Under the pieces are notes generated by a model that searched no databases, had not been told where the DNA came from, and was given only the letters and a program-made list of their open reading frames with translations. Of a DNA stretch of 64,000 nucleotides, positions 17,245-24,544 are shown in pieces. The position numbers and the translations under genes were made by a program. Origin of the DNA: Hyphomicrobiales bacterium (GTDB taxonomy: Bacteria; Pseudomonadota; Alphaproteobacteria; Rhizobiales; Rhizobiaceae); NCBI GenBank assembly GCA_900468805.1, contig UEIF01000009.1, positions 344,956-408,955 of the forward strand. The letters run 5' to 3'. The number at the start of each line of letters is the position of its first letter. Positions within the stretch are counted from its first letter, which is position 1.

Positions 17245-17283
17245 TTGACAGCGCTGTCAAATCGGATTTGCTAGCGCTGTCAA
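17245..17283. promoter_or_regulatory. Tandem LacI-type operators in divergent promoter region
   Basis: TTGACAGCGCTGTCAA at 17245-17260 is a perfect 16-bp palindrome with the central GC step typical of LacI-family sites. TTGCTAGCGCTGTCAA at 17268-17283 differs at two positions. Their centres are 23 bp apart. TTGACA hexamers on the minus strand lie inside both, so a bound repressor would cover the -35 region of the binding-protein operon. The LacI-type gene starts 83 bases away. Confidence 0.8.
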
Positions 17284-17365
17284 CTGCAAGAAGCGAAGAA
17301 CAATATTTCGCAACTGCGAGATAAATTACAGATCCGCACGATTTTGTTGTATAGAGCGAGAGCAC

Positions 17366-18400
17366 ATGCGAAGAGTAACTTTGGACGATGTGGCAACTTT
17401 GGCCGGCGTCAGCCCGATCACAGTTTCACGCGTACTTCGCAAGCCCGACGCGGTCTCGGAAGCGCTGCGGCGGCGTGTCAATGCCGCCGTCCAGGAACTC
17501 GGCTATGTGCCGAATATTGCGGCCAGCCGGCTTGCCTCGTCGCGCACGCACGCAATCGGCGTCATTGTGCCGACGCTCTATAACGTCATCTTTGCCGAAT
17601 ATCTCTTTGCTCTGCATGACGTGCTTGTCGGGGCGGGCTTTCAGGTCATCGTCGTCAACAGCCGGTATTCCGAGCAGGAAGAGGAAAATGCCATCAAGGT
17701 ACTGCTTGGCCAACGAGTCGAAGCGATCATCATCGCCGGCATTCATCATACACCGCTTGCCCATCAGCTTCTGATGCGGGCGCATCTGCCCGTTGTCGAG
17801 ACATTCGAGTTGTCGCCCGATCCGATCGACCTCAATATCGGCATGCTGCAAGATCGCGCTGGGCAGGCGGCAACGCAGCATCTCATCGACCGCGGCTTCA
17901 AGCGTATTGCCTTTCTGGCGGGCAATCTCGACCATCGTTCCCAGTCCCGCTTCGACGGCTATCGCCTGGCGATGCAGGAAGCGGGCCTGGAGAACCTTGA
18001 GATCGTCACCCAGCGGCCGCGGCACAGTTCGGTTGCGCTCGGCTCCGATCTCCTGGCCCTGATGCATGAACGTGGCGACCGCCCGGAAGCGATCTTCTGC
18101 ACCGACGACAACGTGGCGCTCGGCGCCATGCAGGAGTGCCGCAAGCGCGGCATCCGCGTGCCTGACGATATCGCCATCATCGGTTTTCATGATCTGGAAT
18201 TTTCTGCCTGTGCGTCACCATCCCTCTCGTCGATCGTGACGAGGCGGTTCGAGACGGGCAAACTTGCCGCGGAAAAGGTACTGGCGGCCCTCAATTCGAC
18301 GAGTCGCCATCCGCCGAGCCAGATCGATCTTGGCTTCGAAGTCATCGCCCGCGAAAGTACAGGCATGACCATCAGGCAGCAGCTTGGGCCTCGCTCTTAG
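17366..18400 (+). CDS. LacI-family transcriptional regulator, GntR (gluconate repressor)-like subgroup
   Basis: This 344-residue repressor has an N-terminal LacI helix-turn-helix, VTLDDVATLAGVSPITVSRV (residues 4-23), and a hinge helix ending in AASRLASSRTHAIGV. A periplasmic-binding-like effector domain follows, with GQAATQHLIDRGFKRIAFL and IFCTDDNVALGAM. The pattern is closest to the gluconate-repressor subgroup of LacI proteins. It is divergent from the second sugar importer and should bind the paired palindromes at 17245-17283, being released by a sugar or sugar phosphate. Its last 29 bases overlap the convergent molybdopterin oxidoreductase gene. Confidence 0.9.
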   Translation: MRRVTLDDVATLAGVSPITVSRVLRKPDAVSEALRRRVNAAVQELGYVPNIAASRLASSRTHAIGVIVPTLYNVIFAEYLFALHDVLVGAGFQVIVVNSRYSEQEEENAIKVLLGQRVEAIIIAGIHHTPLAHQLLMRAHLPVVETFELSPDPIDLNIGMLQDRAGQAATQHLIDRGFKRIAFLAGNLDHRSQSRFDGYRLAMQEAGLENLEIVTQRPRHSSVALGSDLLALMHERGDRPEAIFCTDDNVALGAMQECRKRGIRVPDDIAIIGFHDLEFSACASPSLSSIVTRRFETGKLAAEKVLAALNSTSRHPPSQIDLGFEVIARESTGMTIRQQLGPRS

Positions 18401-20675
18401 AGATCCTGACCGGAACCCCCTTGTAGCTCGGCGTGCCCGACTTGCGGTCATAGTGATCGAGCGCGATCACCGCATTCATTTCCGGATAATAGCCGGCCAC
18501 CGAACCGACGGGGATATTATACTCGACAACCGTGAAACCGATGACGGTTTTCCCACCCCCGTTGCGGGTAGCTGAGTGGATATCGATCCGGTCGCCGTCA
18601 CGCAGGCCCCGTTCAGCAAGATCCTGACCGCTCATGAAGATGACGTCACGGCGGCCGAAGATACCGCGATAGCGATCGTCGAGGCCGTAGACCGTCGTGT
18701 TGTATTGGTCGTGGCTGCGTAGCGTCGTCAGCACCAGCGTCGTCGGGTCCTTCAGGCGAGGATCTTCGTCGAGACCGGGGGCGACGAGGAAGGTTGCCTT
18801 TCCGCTCGCCGTCTTCCAGACGCGGTAAGAAGCGGGAACATCGAGACGGAAGCCGCCGCGAACGCGGACACGGCTATTGAATTCGTGAAAATCCGGGAAC
18901 ACCAATTCTATCTTGTCACGGATGCGGTCGTAATTGGAGATCAACCCGCTCCAGTCGATGCTGTGTTTTGTGCCCAATGTGGCCATTGCAATGCCTGCGA
19001 TGACGGCCGGCTCAGACTTCAATAACTCACCCGGCGGCTTCAGGAAGCCGCGCGAGGCATGCACCATCGACATGGAATCTTCGACCGTCACCGACTGCGG
19101 CCCTGATGCCTGCGTGTCAAGGTCGGTTCGTCCGAGGCAGGGAAGGATGATCGAGGTCTTTGCCGTCAAGAGATGCGAGCGGTTGAGCTTGGTCGCGATA
19201 TGGACGGCAAGATCGAGCTTGCGCATGGCCTTGAAGGTGACGTCAGGATCGGACATGGCGACAGCCAGATTGCCGCCGAGGCAGATCAGCGCCTTCGATT
19301 CGCCTGCAGCGATCGCCTCGATGGACTCGACCGCATTATGGCCCTTCTCTGCTGGGGGACGGAAACCGAAGGCGCGTTCCATGCCGTCGAGCAGCGCTTT
19401 GTTCGGAATTTCGGTAATGCCGACAGTCCGGTCGCCCTGAACGTTGGAATGACCACGCAGAGGGCAGAGACCGGCGCCGGGGCGGCCGACATTGCCGCGC
19501 AGCATCAGGAAATTGGCAAGCTGCTGGACATTCGCCGTTCCGTTGGCGTGCTGGGTGATGCCCATGCCGTAACAGAGGATGACATTGCGGGCGCTGAGAT
19601 AGACATCGACGGCGCTGTTCAGCGCCTCCATGGTGAGACCGGAGACACTGAGGATATCGGCCCATCGCGCGGCGGCGAGATCCTCTTTCAGGGCATCGAT
19701 GCCGACAGTGTGTTCGGCGATAAAGGCCCTGTCCAGAACGCCCTCGCCACCAGCGACAAGATCGGCCTCATCGCGCTCGAAGATCAGTTTCATCAGACCC
19801 TTGAGAGCTGCGAGGTCGCCACCGGTGCGGAGCTGGTGATAGGCCGATGCGATGCGTGTCGAGGAAAAGGTCACCATCTCCACCGGATTTTGCGGCGCCG
19901 CGAAACGCTCGAGCGCCCGCTCCTTCAGCGGATTGAAGACGATGATGGGCACGCCGCGGCGCGATGCCTCATGCAAGGTCGTCATCATGCGCGGATGGTT
20001 CGTTCCGGGATTGTGGCCGAAGCTGAAGATGGCATCGGCATGATCGAAATCCTCAAGTGTCACCGTGCCCTTGCCGACACCAAGCGACAACGGCAGCCCG
20101 ACGCTCGTTGCCTCATGGCACATGTTCGAACAGTCGGGGAAGTTGTTGGTGCCATAGGCGCGTACAAAAAGCTGGTAGAGGAATGCAGCTTCGTTCGAAG
20201 CACGGCCGGAGGTATAGAACTCAGCCTCGTCCGGGCTGGCGAGCTTGTTCAGCTCTGCGCCGATCAAGTTGAAGGCGTCATCCCATTCGATGGCTTCGTA
20301 TTTATCCGTGGTACCGTTGTATTTCAGCGGGTGCGTCAGCCGACCCTGGTCTTCGAGCTTGTGATCGATCCATTCCCAAAGCTCCGAGACCGTATGTTCG
20401 GCAAAGAATTCCGGCGCGACACGGCGGGCAGTCGATTCCCATGTGATCGCCTTTGCACCGTTTTCGCAAAATTCGAAGGACGAGGTGTGCTTCGGATCAG
20501 GCCATGCGCAGCCAGGACAGTCGAATCCGTCCGGCTGGTTTGCCTTGAGCAGGGTCGTGCTGCCCTGCGCGACGATCTGCTGATGCTTCAGCGTTTTCGC
20601 CACCGCTTTCAGAGCATCCCAGCCGCCTGCGGGATGCCCGTATTCCTCAACACCATCAGGACGTTTGTCGCTCAT
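18372..20675 (-). CDS. FdhF/YdeP-type molybdopterin oxidoreductase
   Basis: This 767-residue protein belongs to the YdeP-like branch of the molybdopterin oxidoreductases related to formate dehydrogenase H. The N-terminus has CPGCAWPDP and FEFCENGAKA, which replace the usual four-cysteine cluster motif in this branch. The catalytic core has GRASNEAAFLYQLFVRAYGTN and SNMCHEATSVGLP, followed by a molydopterin-dinucleotide domain near the C-terminus. There is no Tat signal, so it is cytoplasmic. The physiological substrate of this branch is not established. GGAG lies seven bases before the ATG. It converges with, and slightly overlaps, the lacI-type gene and is divergent from nasT across 249 bases that show no clear regulatory site. 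No fdhD is nearby. Confidence 0.85.
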   Translation of the reverse strand: MSDKRPDGVEEYGHPAGGWDALKAVAKTLKHQQIVAQGSTTLLKANQPDGFDCPGCAWPDPKHTSSFEFCENGAKAITWESTARRVAPEFFAEHTVSELWEWIDHKLEDQGRLTHPLKYNGTTDKYEAIEWDDAFNLIGAELNKLASPDEAEFYTSGRASNEAAFLYQLFVRAYGTNNFPDCSNMCHEATSVGLPLSLGVGKGTVTLEDFDHADAIFSFGHNPGTNHPRMMTTLHEASRRGVPIIVFNPLKERALERFAAPQNPVEMVTFSSTRIASAYHQLRTGGDLAALKGLMKLIFERDEADLVAGGEGVLDRAFIAEHTVGIDALKEDLAAARWADILSVSGLTMEALNSAVDVYLSARNVILCYGMGITQHANGTANVQQLANFLMLRGNVGRPGAGLCPLRGHSNVQGDRTVGITEIPNKALLDGMERAFGFRPPAEKGHNAVESIEAIAAGESKALICLGGNLAVAMSDPDVTFKAMRKLDLAVHIATKLNRSHLLTAKTSIILPCLGRTDLDTQASGPQSVTVEDSMSMVHASRGFLKPPGELLKSEPAVIAGIAMATLGTKHSIDWSGLISNYDRIRDKIELVFPDFHEFNSRVRVRGGFRLDVPASYRVWKTASGKATFLVAPGLDEDPRLKDPTTLVLTTLRSHDQYNTTVYGLDDRYRGIFGRRDVIFMSGQDLAERGLRDGDRIDIHSATRNGGGKTVIGFTVVEYNIPVGSVAGYYPEMNAVIALDHYDRKSGTPSYKGVPVRISKSEAQAAA

Positions 20676-20924
20676 GTCAGCTCTCCGTCTTCGAGACAGC
20701 CGGACGATAACAGTGCGCGGCCGGGCGGTGCATTATACTCAGGCATAGGTAGCGCAGCCAACGGCAAGGCGCATGGATGCCGCGATCTCTTTCGAGACCC
20801 CGGGGAAATCAGGCGGCTGCACATATATAAAGCAACAAGACCATTATTTAGTCATTTTTACAAAATGCCTAATAAATTGCCTTTTAAGCTTGTCCGCTTT
20901 GCTGCGTTGCGTCATAAATAGCGC

Positions 20925-21512
20925 ATGAGCCGGCTCGACCTGACCATTCTTGTGATCGATGAAAACACCATTCGCGCTTCCATCATCGAAGATGGGCTGC
21001 GGGAGGCTGGTCATGCGCGCGTAACGGTCATCCACGAGGTTCAAGGCGTGGCGAGAATCATCGATACGCTGCGGCCCGATGTCATCATCATTGATATCGA
21101 AAACCCCAATCGCGACATGATGGAGCATCTATTTCAGCTGACGCGCACCGTCGGCAGGCCGATCGCCATGTTTGTCGACCGTTCCGACACGGCCTCCATC
21201 GAAGCCGCGGTGGATGCAGGCGTCTCGGCTTACATCGTCGACGGGTTGAAGAAGGAGCGCGTCAAACCCATTCTTGATATGGCGGTCAGCCGCTTCAATG
21301 CCTTCAGCCGGCTACAGCGCGAACTTGCGGATGCCAAATCGGCTCTCGAAGAACGCAAAGTGGTGGAGCGCGCCAAAGGCATTTTGATGAAGATGCGCGG
21401 CCTGTCAGAGGAAGAGGCATTTGCACTGCTGCGCCAGACGGCGATGAACGAGAAAAAGAAGATGTCCGACATCGCCCAGAGCGTCGTCACCGCGGCGGGG
21501 CTTTTGATGTGA
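20925..21512 (+). CDS. nasT: Nitrate-responsive antiterminator NasT (ANTAR response regulator)
   Basis: NasT binds paired hairpins in nas leader RNA and prevents termination when nitrate or nitrite is present. This 195-residue protein has a receiver-like domain (residues 1-120) followed by a coiled linker and an ANTAR RNA-binding domain (about 135-190: ALEERKVVERAKGILMKMRG and SEEEAFALLRQTAMNE). The receiver domain has ILVIDEN and DIEN in place of a standard phospho-acceptor pocket, so control is likely by protein binding rather than phosphorylation. No strong ribosome site precedes the ATG. nasS follows after 43 bases, and the target leader is at about 23023-23286. Confidence 0.92.
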   Translation: MSRLDLTILVIDENTIRASIIEDGLREAGHARVTVIHEVQGVARIIDTLRPDVIIIDIENPNRDMMEHLFQLTRTVGRPIAMFVDRSDTASIEAAVDAGVSAYIVDGLKKERVKPILDMAVSRFNAFSRLQRELADAKSALEERKVVERAKGILMKMRGLSEEEAFALLRQTAMNEKKKMSDIAQSVVTAAGLLM

Positions 21513-21555
21513 TGGCGGCCTCGCGTGCTGATGTCCGGAGAAAGCCGGAGTGAAT

Positions 21556-22833
21556 ATGATGACGAAAAACCTTGATCCCGGCGCCGGTCTGCCGGCCCCT
21601 GCGCGTCTCAATGGCGAAGGCCAGAGAACTCTGAGAGCCGGCTTCATTCCGCTTGTCGATGCCTCTGTGCTGATAGTTGCCGCAGAATTCGGCTTCGCGC
21701 TGCGGGAGGGCCTGACGCTCGACCTCGTCAAGGATGTCTCCTGGGCCAATGTTCGCGACCGCCTCGCCTTCCGGCAGTTCGATATCGCCCACATGCTCTC
21801 GCCGATGCCTGTCGCCTCCATGCTCGGCCTCGGCTCCAATCCATCGCCGACGATCACGCCCTTTTCTCTCGGGCGCGGCGGAAATGCGATCACGCTTTCG
21901 ACCCGCCTGTTCGATAGAATGCGGGACGCCGCCGATCTTTCCGAGACCGCGAATGCACTAGAAAATGCCAAGGCGCTCGCAAAGGCGCTGGCAGAGATGA
22001 GAGCGCGCGGAGAGCCGTTGCCGACCTTCGGCGTCACCTATCCCTTTTCCTCGCATAATTACGAATTCCGCTACTGGCTCGCCGCCGGGGGCATCGATCC
22101 GGACAAGGACGTCAAACTCGTCGTCGTGCCGCCGCCGCTGACGTCGGATGCGCTGGCTGCCGGCGGCATCGACGGATTTTGCGTCGGCGCACCCTGGAAC
22201 ATGGTGGCGTCGGAGCGCGGTGTCGGGCGTATCGTCGCTGCCAAACAGGATATCTGGCCATCTGCACCGGAAAAGGTGATCGGCATGCGCCCGGAATGGG
22301 CGGACAGCCATCCGGAAACAGTCTCCCGGCTGATCGTTGCTCTCGACGCAGCGGCGCGCTGGTGCGACCGGCCGGAAAACCACGATGCGCTTGCCGAGGC
22401 CCTCGCGGATGCCCGCTACATCGCAGCCCCGGTTCACATCATCCGTCATGTGCTGGCCGGCGAGTTCAGCCTCGATGCAAAGGGGAACCGGCGCATCATC
22501 GATAATTACTTCATGTTCCATTCGGGCTTTGCCAATTATCCGCGCACGAGCCAGGCACTCTGGATCTACAGCCAGATGATCCGCTGGGGTCAGGCCAAAC
22601 TCGGCCTAAACCCCGCACGCGCAGCCGCCTCCGCCTATCGCCCGGACCTCTACCGCACGGCCCTTGGCGAAGGCAGCGCACCCATCGATGCCGACGTGCG
22701 CATCGAAGGCGCGGACGAAGACGACCGTTTCATGGACGGCCATATTTTCGATCCATCGAAACTGCCGGATTATATTGCGGGCTTTGCCGTGAAGAGCGCC
22801 TTGCGCTTCATTCCGCACGCTGATGAGACTTGA
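21556..22833 (+). CDS. nasS: Nitrate sensor NasS (NrtA-like, cytoplasmic)
   Basis: NasS resembles the NrtA/CmpA nitrate-binding proteins but stays in the cytoplasm, where it sequesters NasT until nitrate or nitrite binds. This 425-residue protein has no signal peptide. It begins LRAGFIPLVDASVLIVAAEFGF and contains the conserved PFSSHNYEFRYWLAAGG and FCVGAPWN segments of the family. The start could be GTG 21550, ATG 21556 or ATG 21559; GGAG at 21547-21550 fits the two ATGs. Its position between nasT and the attenuator-controlled narK operon supports the sensor role over a transport role, and no NrtB/NrtC permease genes are present. Confidence 0.9.
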   Translation: MMTKNLDPGAGLPAPARLNGEGQRTLRAGFIPLVDASVLIVAAEFGFALREGLTLDLVKDVSWANVRDRLAFRQFDIAHMLSPMPVASMLGLGSNPSPTITPFSLGRGGNAITLSTRLFDRMRDAADLSETANALENAKALAKALAEMRARGEPLPTFGVTYPFSSHNYEFRYWLAAGGIDPDKDVKLVVVPPPLTSDALAAGGIDGFCVGAPWNMVASERGVGRIVAAKQDIWPSAPEKVIGMRPEWADSHPETVSRLIVALDAAARWCDRPENHDALAEALADARYIAAPVHIIRHVLAGEFSLDAKGNRRIIDNYFMFHSGFANYPRTSQALWIYSQMIRWGQAKLGLNPARAAASAYRPDLYRTALGEGSAPIDADVRIEGADEDDRFMDGHIFDPSKLPDYIAGFAVKSALRFIPHADET

Positions 22834-22847
22834 CAGAACTGCTGCAT

Positions 22848-22907
22848 TGCATAAATCGCTTGCAGCAGTTCCGACCCGCGACTGAGCAATCGCACAAAAG
22901 TTTTGCA
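22848..22907 (+). promoter_or_regulatory. Two NtrC-like enhancer sites
   Basis: TGCATAAATCGCTTGCA (22848-22864) and CGCACAAAAGTTTTGCA (22891-22907) both have the 17-bp TGCA-N9-TGCA spacing of NtrC sites; the second has one changed outer base. They lie about 90-150 bp upstream of the sigma-54 promoter, a usual enhancer distance. This implies induction under nitrogen limitation. Confidence 0.6.
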
Positions 22908-22995
22908 GAGCGATTTCGTGCTTCCAAAAGCAGCATCGGGTGTAAGTCGAAGTAATTCCCTTTTATTTCAATGGCCTGCAGTAGCTTGAACAAAC

Positions 22996-23011
22996 TGGCA
23001 CGCTGCTTGCA
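22996..23011 (+). promoter_or_regulatory. Sigma-54 promoter of narK-nirBD-nasA-cysG operon
   Basis: TGGCACGCTGCTTGCA matches the -24/-12 consensus TGGCACG-N4-TTGCA exactly. Transcription should begin near 23022-23024, giving a leader of about 265 bases before narK. The upstream NtrC-like sites support RpoN/NtrC control. Confidence 0.88.
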
Positions 23012-23095
23012 AGACTAAAACTGCACTGGTCAAGGGCGATCGGGGCAGGATGTGCGCGATAGGCGCTCATCAGAGACACAGAGTTACCTCTTGAG

Positions 23096-23165
23096 CATCT
23101 GCATACGGATCGCTTGAGGCAGATGGGCCAGAAGGCCATGAATTCGGCGTCCAACGGCGGGCGCC
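23096..23165 (+). promoter_or_regulatory. Leader RNA hairpins, probable NasT (ANTAR) target
   Basis: GGCGTCC (23146-23152) pairs with GGGCGCC (23159-23165) around the six-base loop AACGGC. The loop has A at position 1 and G at position 4, as in ANTAR-bound hairpins. Upstream, CATCTGC (23096-23102) pairs with GCAGATG (23119-23125), but its 16-base loop is not the expected hexaloop, so the first hairpin of the usual pair is uncertain. The second hairpin ends six bases before the terminator. Confidence 0.6.
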
Positions 23166-23171
23166 ACCAGC

Positions 23172-23236
23172 AAAGCCGCTGATCAGGATATTTCGCGCAC
23201 CTCGTGCATGCGCGTCCTGACCAGCGGCTTTTTGTT
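23172..23236 (+). terminator. Attenuator terminator in narK leader
   Basis: AAAGCCGCTGATCAGGA (23172-23188) pairs with TCCTGACCAGCGGCTTT (23215-23231) with one mismatch, and TTTTTGTTTT follows. It lies 50 bases before narK with no gene before it in the transcript, so it is an attenuator. NasT binding to the preceding hairpin should relieve it. Confidence 0.87.
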
Positions 23237-23286
23237 TTAACCCCCAGCGATAGATCGGCACGACCTTGTCGGGCCACGGAGAAGCC

Positions 23287-24528
23287 ATGCCTGTCATCGA
23301 GAAAGCGCAGCCCATGTCCGCCGGCGAACCAGCCAAAGCACTGTGGATCTCCACGGTCGCCTTCACTCTCTGTTTTGCCGTCTGGACGATCTTTGCGATC
23401 ATCGGCATCCGCATCAAGCAGGAGCTCAACCTGAACGAAGCCGAGTTCGGATTGCTGGTCGGCACCCCGGTGCTGACCGGTTCGCTCGTGCGCATCGTCC
23501 TCGGCATCTGGACGGGACGCTACGGCGGCCGTCTTGTTTATACGCTGACGATGCTTGCCGCCGCATTGGCGACCTTTCTGCTTTCCTACGCCCACACCTA
23601 CTCGCAGATGCTGATCGCCGGCCTCGGTGTCGGGCTTGCCGGCGGATCCTTCGCGGTTGGCGTCGCCTACGTCTCGCCCTTCTTTCCGGCGGAGAAGCAG
23701 GGAACGGCGCTTGGCATCTTCGGCGCGGGCAATGTCGGCGCGGCCGTGACCAAATTCGCGGCCCCGTTCGTTCTGCTCGCCTGGGGCTGGCAGGCGGTCG
23801 CAGAGATCTGGGCCGTCTGTCTGGCGGCGATGGCAATCGTCTTCTGGTTCACCACGACCGATGATCCGGCCTTCCGTCTTCGCCGCGAACGTGGCGTTGC
23901 TTCCAAGAGCCTTGCCCAGGAATTCGCGCCGCTGCAGAACGTTCAGGTCTGGCGCTTCTCGCTCTACTATTTCTTCGCCTTCGGCGGGTTCGTCGCCCTG
24001 TCCTTGTGGCTGCCGCGCTATCTGGTCGGCGTCTATGGCTTCAACCTGGAAACTGCAGGCATGGTCGCAGCCGCCTACTCCATCCCGGGCAGCATCTTCC
24101 GAGCCTTCGGCGGCGTGCTGTCGGACAAGAAGGGCGCGCGCAGCGTTATGTATGCGATGTTTGCCGTATCGGCCGTGGCCACCCTCATTCTTTCACTGCC
24201 GTCTGCTACCATCACGCCTGTCATTTTCATCGTCGTCATCTTCGTGCTCGGCTTCTTCATGAGCCTCGGCAAGGCTGCCGTCTACAAGCACATTCCGGCC
24301 TACTATCCCGAAAGCGTCGGAGCCGTCGGCGGCATCGTCGGGATGATGGGCGGGCTTGGCGGCTTCATCCTTCCGATCGCCTTTGGCCTCCTCAAGGACA
24401 TGACCGGCCTTTGGTCGAGCTGCTTCCTGCTGCTTTTCGCGATCGTCGCGATCTCGCTGATCTGGATGCACCTGTCGGTAAAGCAATTGTCACGCCAGGG
24501 GCACTCCGCGCCCGTGGCTGCAACCTGA
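23287..24528 (+). CDS. narK: Nitrate/nitrite transporter of the NarK/NasA major facilitator family
   Basis: This 413-residue protein imports nitrate for assimilation. It has twelve predicted helices and the nitrate-porter signatures GAGNVGAAVTKFAAP in the first half and GIVGMMGGLGGFILP in the second. The conserved substrate-binding arginine lies in GSLVRIVLGIWTGRYGGR. The ATG at 23287, preceded by GGAG at 23279-23282, is preferred over a TTG at 23266. It is the first gene after the attenuator and is followed by nirB after 16 bases, so it heads the nitrate-assimilation operon. Confidence 0.92.
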   Translation: MPVIEKAQPMSAGEPAKALWISTVAFTLCFAVWTIFAIIGIRIKQELNLNEAEFGLLVGTPVLTGSLVRIVLGIWTGRYGGRLVYTLTMLAAALATFLLSYAHTYSQMLIAGLGVGLAGGSFAVGVAYVSPFFPAEKQGTALGIFGAGNVGAAVTKFAAPFVLLAWGWQAVAEIWAVCLAAMAIVFWFTTTDDPAFRLRRERGVASKSLAQEFAPLQNVQVWRFSLYYFFAFGGFVALSLWLPRYLVGVYGFNLETAGMVAAAYSIPGSIFRAFGGVLSDKKGARSVMYAMFAVSAVATLILSLPSATITPVIFIVVIFVLGFFMSLGKAAVYKHIPAYYPESVGAVGGIVGMMGGLGGFILPIAFGLLKDMTGLWSSCFLLLFAIVAISLIWMHLSVKQLSRQGHSAPVAAT

Positions 24529-24544
24529 CCAAGGACCTGTAAAT

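Noticed and set aside
19173..20921. A 582-codon plus-strand open frame opposite the molybdopterin oxidoreductase gene.
   Set aside because: Its translation is rich in Arg, Asp and His with no domain, while the minus strand encodes a full YdeP-type enzyme.
23266..23286. A TTG start that would add seven residues to the nitrate transporter.
   Set aside because: The ATG at 23287 has a ribosome site and fits the family N-terminus.
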